Source: Ustilaginoidea virens
Taxonomy: Eukaryota > Ascomycota > Sordariomycetes > Hypocreales > Clavicipitaceae
Direction: 5' to 3'
DNA: 64,000 nucleotides
Assembly: GCF_000687475.1 (NCBI RefSeq)
Contig: NC_057319.1
Location: forward strand, 3,586,001 to 3,650,000
Shown here in pieces: positions 35,013 through 45,616 of the stretch. Below the pieces are notes generated by a model, which worked only from the letters and a program-made list of their open reading frames with translations, did not search any database and was not told where the DNA came from. Within the stretch, counting starts at the first letter, position 1; every line of letters begins with the position of its first letter. A program made the translations under genes and the position numbers.

Positions 35013-38000
35013 GGTAAACCTAAACCGACCTAGGTTATAGGATAACCCAGCCAGAGATCCCGCCAGCCTACCATAAGGCTACCAATAAGCCGTTCCGGAA
35101 TACCCTCCAGAATACCACTAAGAAGATTATACCCAAAAAGCCTATACAGAGGTCGGGTTTAATAATATTTCGAAGAAGATATCTGACCTCTTATGCAGCT
35201 ATCGTATAGAGGATAGATATAGCAGCAAAATAGATGACTTCCTTATATTAAAGGTAGTATCCTTTAAGAGTAAGTACTGCCTTTTAGGACTGCCCGATTA
35301 TACATTCGCTAAAGCTTTTTAAATTATACTAATCGGCGATACTAAGATATACTACTTCGATAATATCGAACGTATTTATAATACCCTTACTTTTAACGAT
35401 ATAATCTGCAAAATTAAGAGCCATTTCGAGAATAAGAGCATAGAACAATTCTATTTGCACCATTAGAATAGAATAACGCTCCAATCAACTATCGCGAAAT
35501 ATCCTAATAAGTTAAAGCTAGAATGCCTTAATATCCTACTAGAGGAACTTCAGCGCCTATATTATAGTCTTTTTCCCCCCTTTATAGCTGATATAGAGCT
35601 TCATCGATAAGTGCTTAACGCTATAAGGGATACCCCTAAATATAGCCAAGCTATATATCGTTATGCCTCTATATTTAAAGGCCTTACTACTAACCTACGG
35701 CGATCCCTTTCTATCTACGAGACTACCTATATAACTCAATAGCATCAATTCCTTTAATAATAATAGCAGCCTTAATAATATCAGGATATTGAAGATGCTA
35801 ATATTAATAATAATATGGCGTTATTCATAGATTGTAGATATAGTTAATCCCACAACTGGTATTAACGCCCCTAACGATACAGACCCCCTTAACGGCAATA
35901 ATAGAATCGCGCCTTTCATCGCGCCTTTCTAGTTAGGCCCCATTAAAGAAGATACTTTATTTATAATAAATTAGGATATTAGTCATCCAACTATACTAAT
36001 AAAGAGCAATAAGAATTAAAGGCACAATGGCTAAAGAACCGTTCTAACCATACTGCCCCTAATAAGAAGAAATTCCGCATTTTCCTATAGGAATACAAAA
36101 GGACTGCCGATTAAGCCCTTAAAGATGCTAATTTTAACGATATCATTAAAGATATTAAAGTCATAATAGCAGGGATTATATATTGGGATATAAAGGATGC
36201 TATCGCACCATAATTTATAGCTACTTAGTATTTCTTAGCCCTTGCATAAATAGAACTATTACTTTCTTCATCTATCGAGATATTGCAAGCCCTACAGGAT
36301 GAATTATACTAATATGCCTTCCTGCAAATTAACCCCTTCTAAATACCTTTACCGAGTTCTGCCTTTCTAAAAGAAGAATATTATAGTGATTATACCTTCT
36401 ACAGAATCCTCCTAGATACCGGCGCCTCCGGCCTATCTATAGCAGGTATAGGGCAAGTAAAAGCCCTAATAAGAGTAATAAAATCTTTAACGATCGAGTC
36501 AACTACTAAGCAGTATACTATTAATTTTAAAGCAGGCTCTACTATATCTTCTGGTATACTAAATATTCCGACAATATTCGGCAATATCCCCTTCTACGTT
36601 TTTAATAGTAGCACCCCCTTTCTCTATTCTATTACGGATATAGATAAGATAGGCGTGAAGCTAGATAATATCGATAACCTATTAATCTAAGGGAATATTA
36701 AGGTTCCAATTATTAGGAAATAGGGATATCTATAGTAGACTCTTAATACCATAGATACTACTGCCTTCTATCTATCGTTATAAGAAATCCGTTAGCTATA
36801 TCGTCGATTCGGGCACCCTTCTATCAATAGGCTCTCCAAATTGCTTTAATAGGCTGGTTATAATAATATTAACCGCAATATTATCGAGAGTATTACCTAT
36901 ATATGCTATTAATACTAGATGAATATAAAGGCACCTAACCGGTTTAAATTCACCCTTAAGGATGACAATACTAGCCAATTTAACTATAAAATTATTATCG
37001 ATATCCTTTATATTGATAATCGGCCGGTATTACATATTATGGATGCTGCAATAAGCTTCTAGGCAGCTAGATTCCTCGATCCATAATGATAGAAGGCTTA
37101 AGACATTTAGAATGCCCTTAAGGAATGCTGGATCGATATATATCTCGGCCTACTAGATTGGATAATTTACGATGCCGGTCTAAACTTCGCCTCTGCTAAA
37201 TTCCGTCATAATGCCCGGCTTTTCTCTATTAATATAGATGAAATCCCCATCAAAGCCCACTATAGTATTAGTAAAGTCAAAAGATACTACGCCCTATTAT
37301 ACAGAGCCTATATTATCGTTAATGAAGAAGTAGGCAACCTATTAATAAAGGAACAGAAACTATAGCTAGCTATTAAAGCTGTTAATGATTCTGCTAGGCC
37401 TAATAGCCTCATACCCACATTACTAATCTTTAGAGTATATCCCCGATTTATGGATAACTCACCCCCTAGCCTATTAGTATTATAATATGCCTTAATATTA
37501 CGAAAGGCTACTAACGAAGCTAGGAAATGCCTCGCTAAGCGACAGGTTCGCAATACCCTTACTTAATAGAATAGCCTAAATATATAGCCTATCTACCGAC
37601 TACCCCTATAGTCCGATATATAGGTATAGAAAGAAAAGGGTGGATAGCACAGGCTATACCAGCTAATCAGCCTTGATAGTAAGACCTATATCGTACAGAT
37701 GCCATATAGCCTGGTCAAGTTCCGGTTAATAGTCGTTAAGCCTTATAACCACGACCTTAATAGCGATCCTACTGCCGATAATCCCAAAGATATCGTCTAT
37801 ACCGAAGGCCCGGCCCGCCCCGGCAGGCTAGAAGTTAGGGTACCGGCTGCAGCCGCACCTCTAGCCGCAATATATCCATCGCCAGCTACTAGCCCTAATC
37901 AAATTAGGCTAATATTACTAGCAAGGGTGGTATCCAACGTCATAATCAATAAGGACTAAGAAGAGGCTCTCGTTAATACTATCGCTTCTAATACCATTAT

Positions 38001-39850
38001 TAATGCCTCTTTCCTAACCGCGAAAGAGTAAGCCAACCTATAGCTTATTAGTCAATTACACCAGGAAGGGAAGATCATAACCTTAGGAAACCCTTTCGAA
38101 TAGTCTAACCATATAGAGGTAGAAGCATTATAAGCCCGCGATATATTCCGATTTATTACCTTTAATATCGGCAAATATAGCGCCTAACGCCTCTTTAACT
38201 TACATATAGTACAAGAGATAAAGGGCAAAGGTATAGATACGCTATACGAGAAGTCTAGGCTTATAATATAAGGTCATAGTAATAACGAGAAGCAATTAAT
38301 ATTGACTTAATCCCCTATAATTCAACGGGCGAATTAAAGGCTACTAATATCAATAGCTCCATCACTATAATATTCTTACGGCCTATTCCTTTAGATACGT
38401 AATATCACGCAGGCTTATATGTAATCTTCTACAACCCTCAATCATTTAATTATCGCTAAGCTACTTAAGTAAATAGCGTATTAATACCCCGATAATACGA
38501 TTATAGAAGTGGTAAAGCCACTATACGGAATAGCTGAGGCAGGCACCTATTGGTGGGTAATATACTTCCGGCACTATCGCGAGAAGTTAGGCATAACCAT
38601 ATCGACTTATAACCCCTATTTACTGATATCTACTAGTAACGACCGTACTGGTGTTACTAACCGTAATAGCGTTACTAACCGTACTAATATTCCTGACTAT
38701 GCTGGCGATACTAGCATATGCTTCGGTATCGTAGGTATACAGACTGACAATACCCTTAGCCTAAGTGATAATACCTTCTTCTAATAGAAAGAATTAGAGC
38801 TTACTAAGGCAGGCTTTAACGCTAAGCCTAAAACGAAGCTATTACTAACTATGCCCCTAATATTTAACGGGTATATACTGACGGCTAATACTAACAGTAT
38901 AATATTATGCCAAAAAGGTCAAAGTAAGAAGATCGCGACCATCAATAAGAATACGCCCACAGCCCAGCATAATTATATCGAATAACATACTCGCGGTGCT
39001 TACGTGGCTATAGTCTGCCAGCCTAAGGCGTCTTTCGACCTATCTATCGCAGTATAATACTAGCAATCTAACCCTAAAGATATCGCAAGGTTGAATAAGC
39101 GCCTTTAATGGCAGCGCAATAACCAGGATTGTGGCTTACGGTATATCAATTTAGCCCTTACTATAGCTAAGATCTTTATATTTATTGACGGATCCTTTGC
39201 CAACAATAAAGATTTAAGCTCCTAGATTGGTTACGTAATTATGCTAAGGAATAAGGCAGATACTGCGAATAACGCCTTCCAGCTGACCAGTAACATCATT
39301 ACTTATAGCTCTATAAAGAGCAAGCGGGTAACACGCAACGCACTCGCTTCGGAGCTATATAGCATAGTGCAAGGGGTCGATATCGCATATACGATAGGCA
39401 CGACCCTTAATATAATTACCAATAGGCTAGGATTGCCGAAGATCCCCACAGTTATATATACAGATTCGTTTTCGCTATACGAATGCCTAGTCAAGCTAGG
39501 CACTACTAAGGAAAAGAGGCTTATAATAGATATTATAGCCCTACAATAGTCATACAAGCGCCAGGAGATTTATAAGATCCATTGGATCAATAAGAATAAT
39601 AATCTCGCCGACGTAATAACTAAAGGAACGCCTAATAAAGCCCTTAAGACCTTCGTCGACCAAAATAAGGCTATTATACATATAGAAGGGTAGATAAAGA
39701 GGTCGGTTAATATCTGACTGCATTTAGAAGGTATTAGTAATATTATAGGTGGCAAGTGTGTAGATTTTCCTATATTCAATATTATATGCAATACTGCCCC
39801 TTTTCTGCCCTTTTGTTTTAGCTGCGATATTTAATATACCGGCTGTACGG
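35013..39850 (+). pseudogene. B2 pol region: protease, integrase, RT, RNase H
   Basis: Through stops the plus strand shows a gag-like helical region (35,160-35,760), protease LLDTGASG (active Asp at 36,415), a zinc-type integrase start YRRFGHPSINRLSKLL (about 36,793), a 'YDAGLNF' catalytic-core block (about 37,169), an integrase end with PIKAHYSISKVKRYYALLYRAY, an RT palm segment VKPLYGIAEAGTYWW (38,512 on), and RNase H with IFIDGSFANN (about 39,178) and 'YTDSFSLYECLVKLGTTKEKR' split by no stop (39,455-39,520). This protein type is the widespread fungal copia lineage. TAG/TAA stops inactivate it. Confidence 0.88.
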
Positions 39851-39978
39851 TATGAGCCTATATAAGCCGGCCGCGCGGCGCGATAGCGTTATCGGCGGCA
39901 CAACCTGCCGAGACCGCGCCGCACTTTTCTTTCTATATATGCGCTTTATATCCTAGCGATTCCGATATTTGCTTCTAT

Positions 39979-39989
39979 AAAAAGAGAAG
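39979..39989 (+). promoter_or_regulatory. Polypurine tract of B2
   Basis: AAAAAGAGAAG lies eight bases before the 3' LTR start and is kept in B1 at the same place (2,259-2,269). It is the best candidate for the plus-strand primer of family B. Confidence 0.55.
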
Positions 39990-39996
39990 CTGCCAG

Positions 39997-40339
39997 TATC
40001 GGAATCGCTATCGCAAGGTGCCCAATTGGGCATATTGCGACGGATGTGCCGCGCACACCCGTTGCGCACGATATGGCCACTTTTGCCCCTTTTGCCCCTG
40101 TGCCCCTAAGCCCGGTAGGGCACGCGGGCAGCCCGGCCCAACCGCGCCGATATACGTAACTACGGTACGCACAAAAAGGCCACATTATATAATTACCCTC
40201 TTTTGCTTCCTTTCTTTCCTCTTAGTTAGACAGTTATAATTAAAGAAGTAATCATACCTTTGACCGGTGACCTCACGGTACTTAATACCACGCGCGCAAC
40301 CCTACGTACAACTGGGTACCCCTTGATGTAACACCAACA
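39997..40339 (+). repeat. 3' LTR of B2
   Basis: This 343-bp LTR starts TATCGGAATCGC (RIP form of TGTCGG) and ends CACCAACA. The following TATAT (40,340-40,344) matches 11,351-11,355. Open frames on both strands are shadows. Confidence 0.94.
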
Positions 40340-40383
40340 TATATAGCCTTATTAATTATAGTTTTAATTATCTATATTAGGGT
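40340..40383 (-). mobile_element. LINE copy L2, fragment 3
   Basis: This short piece resumes the L2 sequence after B2 (equivalent to about 26,527-26,565 of L1). It ends in AGGGT (40,379-40,383), the target duplication of the next A solo LTR. Confidence 0.82.
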
Positions 40384-41485
40384 TATTGCAATTCTCAAGG
40401 TCACTATAAAAGCAGAGCCTTACTAGCTAGCTAGATGGCACGAGACTGTCTGCGACCTATGAACTAATCTTAGTATAATACTAGATTTTTCACCAAGTCC
40501 TAAGACTATACAAGTGCTATAAAGCAGGGCAAGTGTAAAGGCAAGGCAAATATAAGATAACCAGAAAACGCAGGGAAGGTAAGAAGTTAAGAGGCATATA
40601 GTGCATTAACAGACTCGATTGTGCTACCCTTCTACTATCTAGAAAGAAGGGGGAAAGCTATCCTATATATATACGAAGGAGGGGTGGGCCCAGGCATCCA
40701 GGGAAGCCAGTAAGAGGGCTCCCCGTAATGCTCGCTATGATACGTCAGCAACCCTGCTATATCCGACCTTTCCAACCACCCTAACCACCGCACTAGTAAT
40801 TAGTCACCGCACTAGTAACTAGCCACCACGCTAGTGACTAACCACCACACTAGTGGACTAGCCACCACGCTAGTAGGCCACCACGCTAATTTAGTAATGC
40901 CACACCACGCTAGTAGGCCGCCACCACGCTAGTAGGCAACCACGCTAATTTAGCAATGCCACACCTTTTCAATAAGGCCTACCTTACTTGATATACAGTA
41001 AATAATCCACTGAAAATCCTTAAGGTAAAAGGCAAAGGCCTAAGGTAATACTACCATAAGTGTTGATATAAACTCGGGGTACCCAGTTATCCGTAGGGTC
41101 GCGCGCGTGGTATCATGTACCGTGAGGTCACCGGTTAAAGGTATGATTACTTCTTTGATTATGACTGACTAACTAAGAGGAAAGAAAGGAAGCAAAAGAG
41201 GGTAATTACACGATGTGGTCTTTTTGTGCGTGTGCTGATGTCACGTGCATCGGCGCAGTCGGGCCGGACTGCCCGCGTGCCCTACCGGGCTCAGGGGCAC
41301 AGGGGCAAAGTGGCCACATCGTGCGCAACGGGTGTGCGCGGCACATCCGTCGCAATGTGCCCAATTGGGCACCTTGCGACAGCGATTCCGACAATAAGTC
41401 CAAGAGGCGGTATAAGGGCCAGAAGGTTAGTAGGCCAGTAGGGCATAAGGCCAGCAGCCTAGTAGGCTACTATAGGATTTTAACA
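40384..41485 (-). repeat. Solo LTR of family A with a nested B solo LTR
   Basis: An A LTR on the minus strand (TGTTAAAATCC start at 41,485; TATTG end at 40,384) is flanked by AGGGT (40,379-40,383; 41,486-41,490). Removing the nested B LTR and one ATAAG leaves about 764 bp, slightly longer than other A LTRs because of extra CACTAGTGACTAACCACC-type units (about 40,790-40,950). Confidence 0.94.
41061..41393 (-). repeat. Solo LTR of family B, almost free of RIP
   Basis: This 333-bp LTR has intact TG...CA ends (minus strand TGTCGGAATCGC...ATCAACA), flanked by ATAAG (41,056-41,060; 41,394-41,398). Unlike the three other B LTRs it keeps most CpA/TpG sites (for example GATGCACGTGACATCAG where B2 has GATATACGTAACTACGG). 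It is probably the youngest insertion in the nest. Overlapping open frames on both strands are not genes. Confidence 0.95.
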
Positions 41486-41915
41486 AGGGTTCTAATAGGG
41501 GTATAGATATTTCTTAGGTCGGTCTCTTGCTAGGCGGTTTCTACTATAAAATTTATAGCCTCTCGTACTTTTCCTAGTACTACTAGGGGGATATAGTCCT
41601 ATAGCTCTTTTATGAAGTCTTTAATAATATTAGCTATAGGTTGTATCTGCTTTTAGGTAGGCTTGGCCTCGGTCTAGTAATATTGTATGCTATTCGCAAT
41701 CGTAGTAGTTGGGTTATAGCGGCTATATGTAATGCCGCCTTTATTCCCTCTATTAATATCTATTACTTCGTTCGTGCTTACTACGCTTACTCTTTAGATG
41801 TAATGCGCTATAGGTAAGGGGGGTAAACGGACGAGAAAAAGCGATTAGAAATATTAGAATTGATTTTAGAGGCGGTTCTATGCCGCTACCTAGGTGCGGG
41901 CGAAATCGCGAAAGT
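41486..41915 (-). mobile_element. LINE copy L2, 5' end fragment
   Basis: This matches L1 at about 26,560-26,998 and stops at the same base as L1 (minus-strand start ACTTTCGCGATTTCGCCC). It is the outer right border of the transposon nest. The matching target duplication should lie at the 3' end of L2, left of the window. Confidence 0.87.
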
Positions 41916-42419
41916 CTGGCTATTATGGGCGTTCGCAGTGACCTATTTCCCCTTTTAAATTATTTTCACAACGGCAACCCGGCGTGGCTGCGAGCCTGCC
42001 AACACCGTGTCTCGTATGACTGACTGGCTACGAGACGTCTTAGCTCGGAATAACTGACGCCACGCGCCGACTAATACCGTTGGGAAGAATGTGAGTCATG
42101 AATGGTTCAACATGGGCTCAGCATCGACTCGGGAGCCAAGACATAAACCGGTTTACCTGCGCACAGCCTGCCGCTACCAGAAGCAATGGATTCTTCGTTG
42201 GGATAAAAGACGTTCAAGTCGGGTGGAATCATACTGGAGTGGGCAAGTCGTGATTGAGTATGCCAAAAGTGATTGCGACACGTGCTTATAACGCAATGAT
42301 ACACAGTGACCCGACATACCTTTTCGTCGGAGTGAAGATGGGAAGTTTGCATACGCTGTCACGGGTCGTTGAGGGTGATGAATCCGGGGGAAAATGGCTT
42401 ACATGGCATCTCAAAGCCC
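41916..42419. other. Spacer between transposon nest and GRC3
   Basis: About 500 bp of unique sequence with balanced base composition and normal CpA content. It probably holds the GRC3 3' UTR and terminator. I see no gene, and no repeat shared with the nest. Confidence 0.7.
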
Positions 42420-44952
42420 CTATTCAGTATTGTTCCGACCGAGGTCCCTTCTTACCCTCCAAACGCGAGATCCTACCGGCCTCTTCTCACTACCCTTCAA
42501 GACTTCTATCCAGGGTACCGTCGATACCGCATGGGCGCCTACCGCGTGGGCTTGTGTAGTAGTCCTATGGCTGCTGTCATCTTCGCCGCTGGTTTCCCCG
42601 TCCGATGTCTCGGCTTCGACTTCCTTGTCTGCCAATTCATCTGCATAAGATTTATCGTGCAGATCCTCAGCATATGCCCAGTGAGGACTGTCGAAATGGC
42701 CGTGAATCAGAACTACGCTTCTACCGTCGGACCTGAGCTGCTCCATCTTTGCCAGTGGTAGTGGAGTAATGACTTGCAGGCACCGAGCCTCGGTGTCGAT
42801 GCCTCGGACAAGAACTAGCCCGATAGTTTTGCAGTATCTAGGGTCCAGCGTCCCATCCGATGGATTTTCCATATACGGCAACCCTTCTCTGGTCCTCAAG
42901 ACGGTGATGTCTGCGGCCATCGATGGCCCGGCGTCTCCTACTTGTCCCGAAATGCTGCCAAGCCCTTGAAAAGCCGCGGCCTCCTCTATCTCCACTACCG
43001 CCAATATAGAGCCGTCTATGGAAGCTGCCAGTAGATCCGGCGAGGACTGAAAGTCGTACATGAGAAGGCCCAATATGCCGCTATTCTTGCCTTGGTAGCG
43101 AACGCTGTACGGCCGCATTGTGCTCAGTGGCCGAGCCGACCATTTGATCGAAGAGCAGCTTGTCGGCTTGGCGCCAATCGACGGTTGTGAATGGAAATAT
43201 GCCATGGCTTGCATGGATCGAAAGTGTGCAGCAGTCCGGGACATGAACTCTGAAGGCTGAGACGGGAGAGCTGTGAAGTTGGTCCTTGTTGCGTCCCGCA
43301 AAACTTCAACCACATCGGCGGGGCCGTCTTCCGACATGTAAATGACTTCTGCCGGATGAATCTTCGTAATCAGCTCCACCAAAAGATCTAGGCCAGTGCC
43401 GAGAATCCATCCAGGAGTATTAATGACTAGGGGACAGTCGCGCATTGATCGGTGATGAGTCTCGTATAAATCGATGGCGCATGCAAGGAATAGATCGGGC
43501 GCCGAGGCGGTTGTCACCGACGCTAGAGAGTGGCATCTCACGATTAAGTTTCCGGGGTCGTCAAAAGCGGCGTGAGTGAAGGGGACTCCAAAGTTGGGTC
43601 GCGAAAGGCTAACTAGCGAAACCGTTCCAGGAGGGGCAAACTCGGGTTGCCCCGGGTCAAGATCGAGAACAGCCACTCGCCTTGTGGTTCTTGAATCTCC
43701 CAACGAAGTCAGGAGGCGATTCGTCATGAATCTTGCAAACGTGGATTTTCCGGCCGACTTTGGGCCACAAACGAATGCTGTCCACGGCCGCCCTGCCGAG
43801 ATTGCTGGTGCCATGGAAGCCAGCATCTTGTTCCATGCAGGCGGGGAGGCCAACTCTTGGATGGCAGATTTATTGGGAACATCGTTTGCGCATCCAATCT
43901 ACCGTCATGTCAGCGGTACCTTCATCTCTGTAACGATTCACACAAAACACGAACAAACTGAAACGACCTATTGGCAGCGGTCGCATTGTCCTTCCCCGCT
44001 CCTTCGTTCCATATCCTCCTAAACAATGGAGAGAGGCGGCCCAACCTTCTCAGGTTGTTTGAATTGGGGTCGTTGTGTATTTCCAGCGTTGAATCCTGTA
44101 TGGTTCGAATAACCGGCAGAGCCAAGCATTGCGGAGCTTGAGCCCAGTAGATAGTATCGGAGGCGCGCAGAATTGCTCCGGCCATGGTGGCCGCGCCGCT
44201 GACTACTCGTAACCCAAAACTTCCAAGCATCAAAAACCGCTACGGCTCATGATCAGCTGAGCCGACTAGATCGGAATGGGAGTGCCAGTCCATTACCTCG
44301 CCCTCATTAAGCATCAGTTCCAAAACGCCATCAGCATTAACTCGATGGTTGTTTTTTATCAGTTGGAAGGACGAATAGCTTATGATCTGGGGTTGAGACG
44401 CAGACGATTGCGATTTCTCGTCAGGAGATTCAACATCTGCTGCTCGGCTTTTCTCTTCTGATCAGCAAGTACGGTAGATTGAGGAGGGCCATTTTGAGAC
44501 GCTTCACCTTGTGCTCTTCAGGGGCGTCAGAGTGCTTGGCTGATCCGCATCATTGCGCCGCGAAGAAGCTTGCAGGCCACCCTTTTTAGGACATCTGGCC
44601 GCTTGTCTGTTGGGTTTGGGAGATTGAAGGGCACTGAAAGAGTTTGTGCTGGGGCCCAATGACTGCGCTGGCGTTTCCTTGTTCTGTACGGCGGACGCGG
44701 CAGACGCAGCAGACGCACCAAGACGCCGACGAGCTGCAATCGCACTGACGGCACTGACGGCACTGACGGCATTGGCTGGGGCTAAGGCTTGTATTAGACA
44801 CCTTGTCTGGTTACTTCCGGAACAGCGCTCTCTATCTTATGCAATTGCTCAACGAGAAAACAGACGGGATCAGGTACTCTGAAAAGAAAGGAGCAAAACA
44901 TACAAGGAGGATGTCCTTGTCCATCCAGCTTTCGTCGTTTACTGCTAGACAT
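42420..44952 (-). CDS. GRC3: Polynucleotide 5'-hydroxyl kinase Grc3 (pre-rRNA processing)
   Basis: Grc3 phosphorylates the 5'-OH RNA left after ITS2 cleavage by Las1, feeding 25S rRNA maturation in the nucleolus. My model: exons 44,904-44,952, 44,508-44,781, 44,297-44,447, 43,955-44,239 and 42,420-43,898, giving 745 aa. It starts MSSSKRRKLDG, a typical basic Grc3 N-terminus. A disordered Ala/Ser-rich stretch follows, then the beta-domain (LGSFGLRVVSG, WAQAPQCLALPVIRT), then the kinase core: Walker A GPKSAGKST near residues 298-306, VLDLDPGQPEF, PLVINTPGWILGTGLDLL. An acidic Asp/Glu/Ser segment precedes the C-terminus. Introns of 56, 57, 60 and 122 nt join in frame; the 60-nt one needs an AAG acceptor, so that junction is uncertain. 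The gene diverges from the Pol I A34 gene. Confidence 0.93.
43899..43954 (-). other. GRC3 last intron (56 nt)
   Basis: The donor is GTTCGT (unusual but GT), with a GCTGAC branch site 12 nt before the TAG acceptor. Splicing is phase 0 and joins ...SFQF to IGCANDVPNKSAIQELASPP, restoring the conserved Grc3 sequence. Without splicing the frame meets a TAG. Confidence 0.85.
44240..44296 (-). other. GRC3 intron (57 nt)
   Basis: Donor GTAATG, branch CTGAT, acceptor TAG; phase 0. It joins LELMLNEGE to RFLMLGSFGLRV, the expected contiguous Grc3 block. Confidence 0.85.
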
Positions 44953-45385
44953 GATAGGTTGAGGAGGTAATCCGAGCCACTGCTAGCGACACTTGCGCGA
45001 CGACGACCATGACATGACGCAAGAGGCATTTGAGGGGTCAAGGACTCGGAGGGTTGCAAGTTTATCTGGTGCTTCAAGACGTATGTTCGTGTACGGAAGA
45101 AGTAACAGTTGATACATACTACATACCAACAGGTTGGACAGCGACCGGGGTGAGAAGAAAGTCAAGTGAAAAAGACTTGCCCGATAAGATAAACAAATAT
45201 ACAGTACGTATGCGCACGTCGCGCGAGGGCAGGCGCGAATGTGGGGCCCAAAGCAAAAAAGTAATTTCGCGACTTTCGCGACTTCCCAAGACTTTCCGCT
45301 TCCAGATCTTCATCTTCATGAAAAAAGCTTGGGCTGCGCACTGTGATTTCACAACGGCCACGAGCCTGCCAATCAATTGCTCACA
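44953..45385. promoter_or_regulatory. Divergent promoter between GRC3 and the Pol I A34 gene
   Basis: 433 bp separate the two start codons, which point away from each other. Inside is a perfect tandem of the 9-mer TTTCGCGAC (45,265-45,273 and 45,274-45,282), each copy holding the palindrome TCGCGA. It lies about 105 bp from the A34 start. I saw no clear TATA box at a suitable distance on either side. Shared control of two rRNA-production genes is an inference from layout. Confidence 0.6.
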
Positions 45386-45576
45386 ATGCCTCCCAAGGGG
45401 CCTTTCAAGGTACACTCCCTGAGCAAGCACATCGAGGACACCAAAAAGGGCCTCGGCGCCGAAGCACAGTACAACAAACGACCCGCCGCCAGAGCAGCAC
45501 CCGTGATCAAGAAGGAGCGCGGTGCCATCAATAAGACCATTTTCGGTGGCGACAGTGAGGATGAGGACGGTAGCGT

Positions 45577-45616
<40 letters not shown>

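Larger units (their letters stand above)
11356..40339 (+). mobile_element. Complete Ty1/copia element of family B (B2), split by later insertions
   Basis: Outer 343-bp LTRs (11,356-11,698; 39,997-40,339) are flanked by TATAT on both sides (11,351-11,355; 40,340-40,344), although 29 kb apart. Removing the C dimer (12,904-33,665 plus CTACT) and the A solo LTR (34,267-35,007 plus AGACC) leaves about 7.47 kb, a normal copia length. Internal pieces: 11,699-12,903, 33,671-34,266 and 35,013-39,996. Order is gag, protease, integrase, RT, RNase H. RIP stops run throughout. B is only distantly related to A and C and lacks their primer-binding site. Confidence 0.93.
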
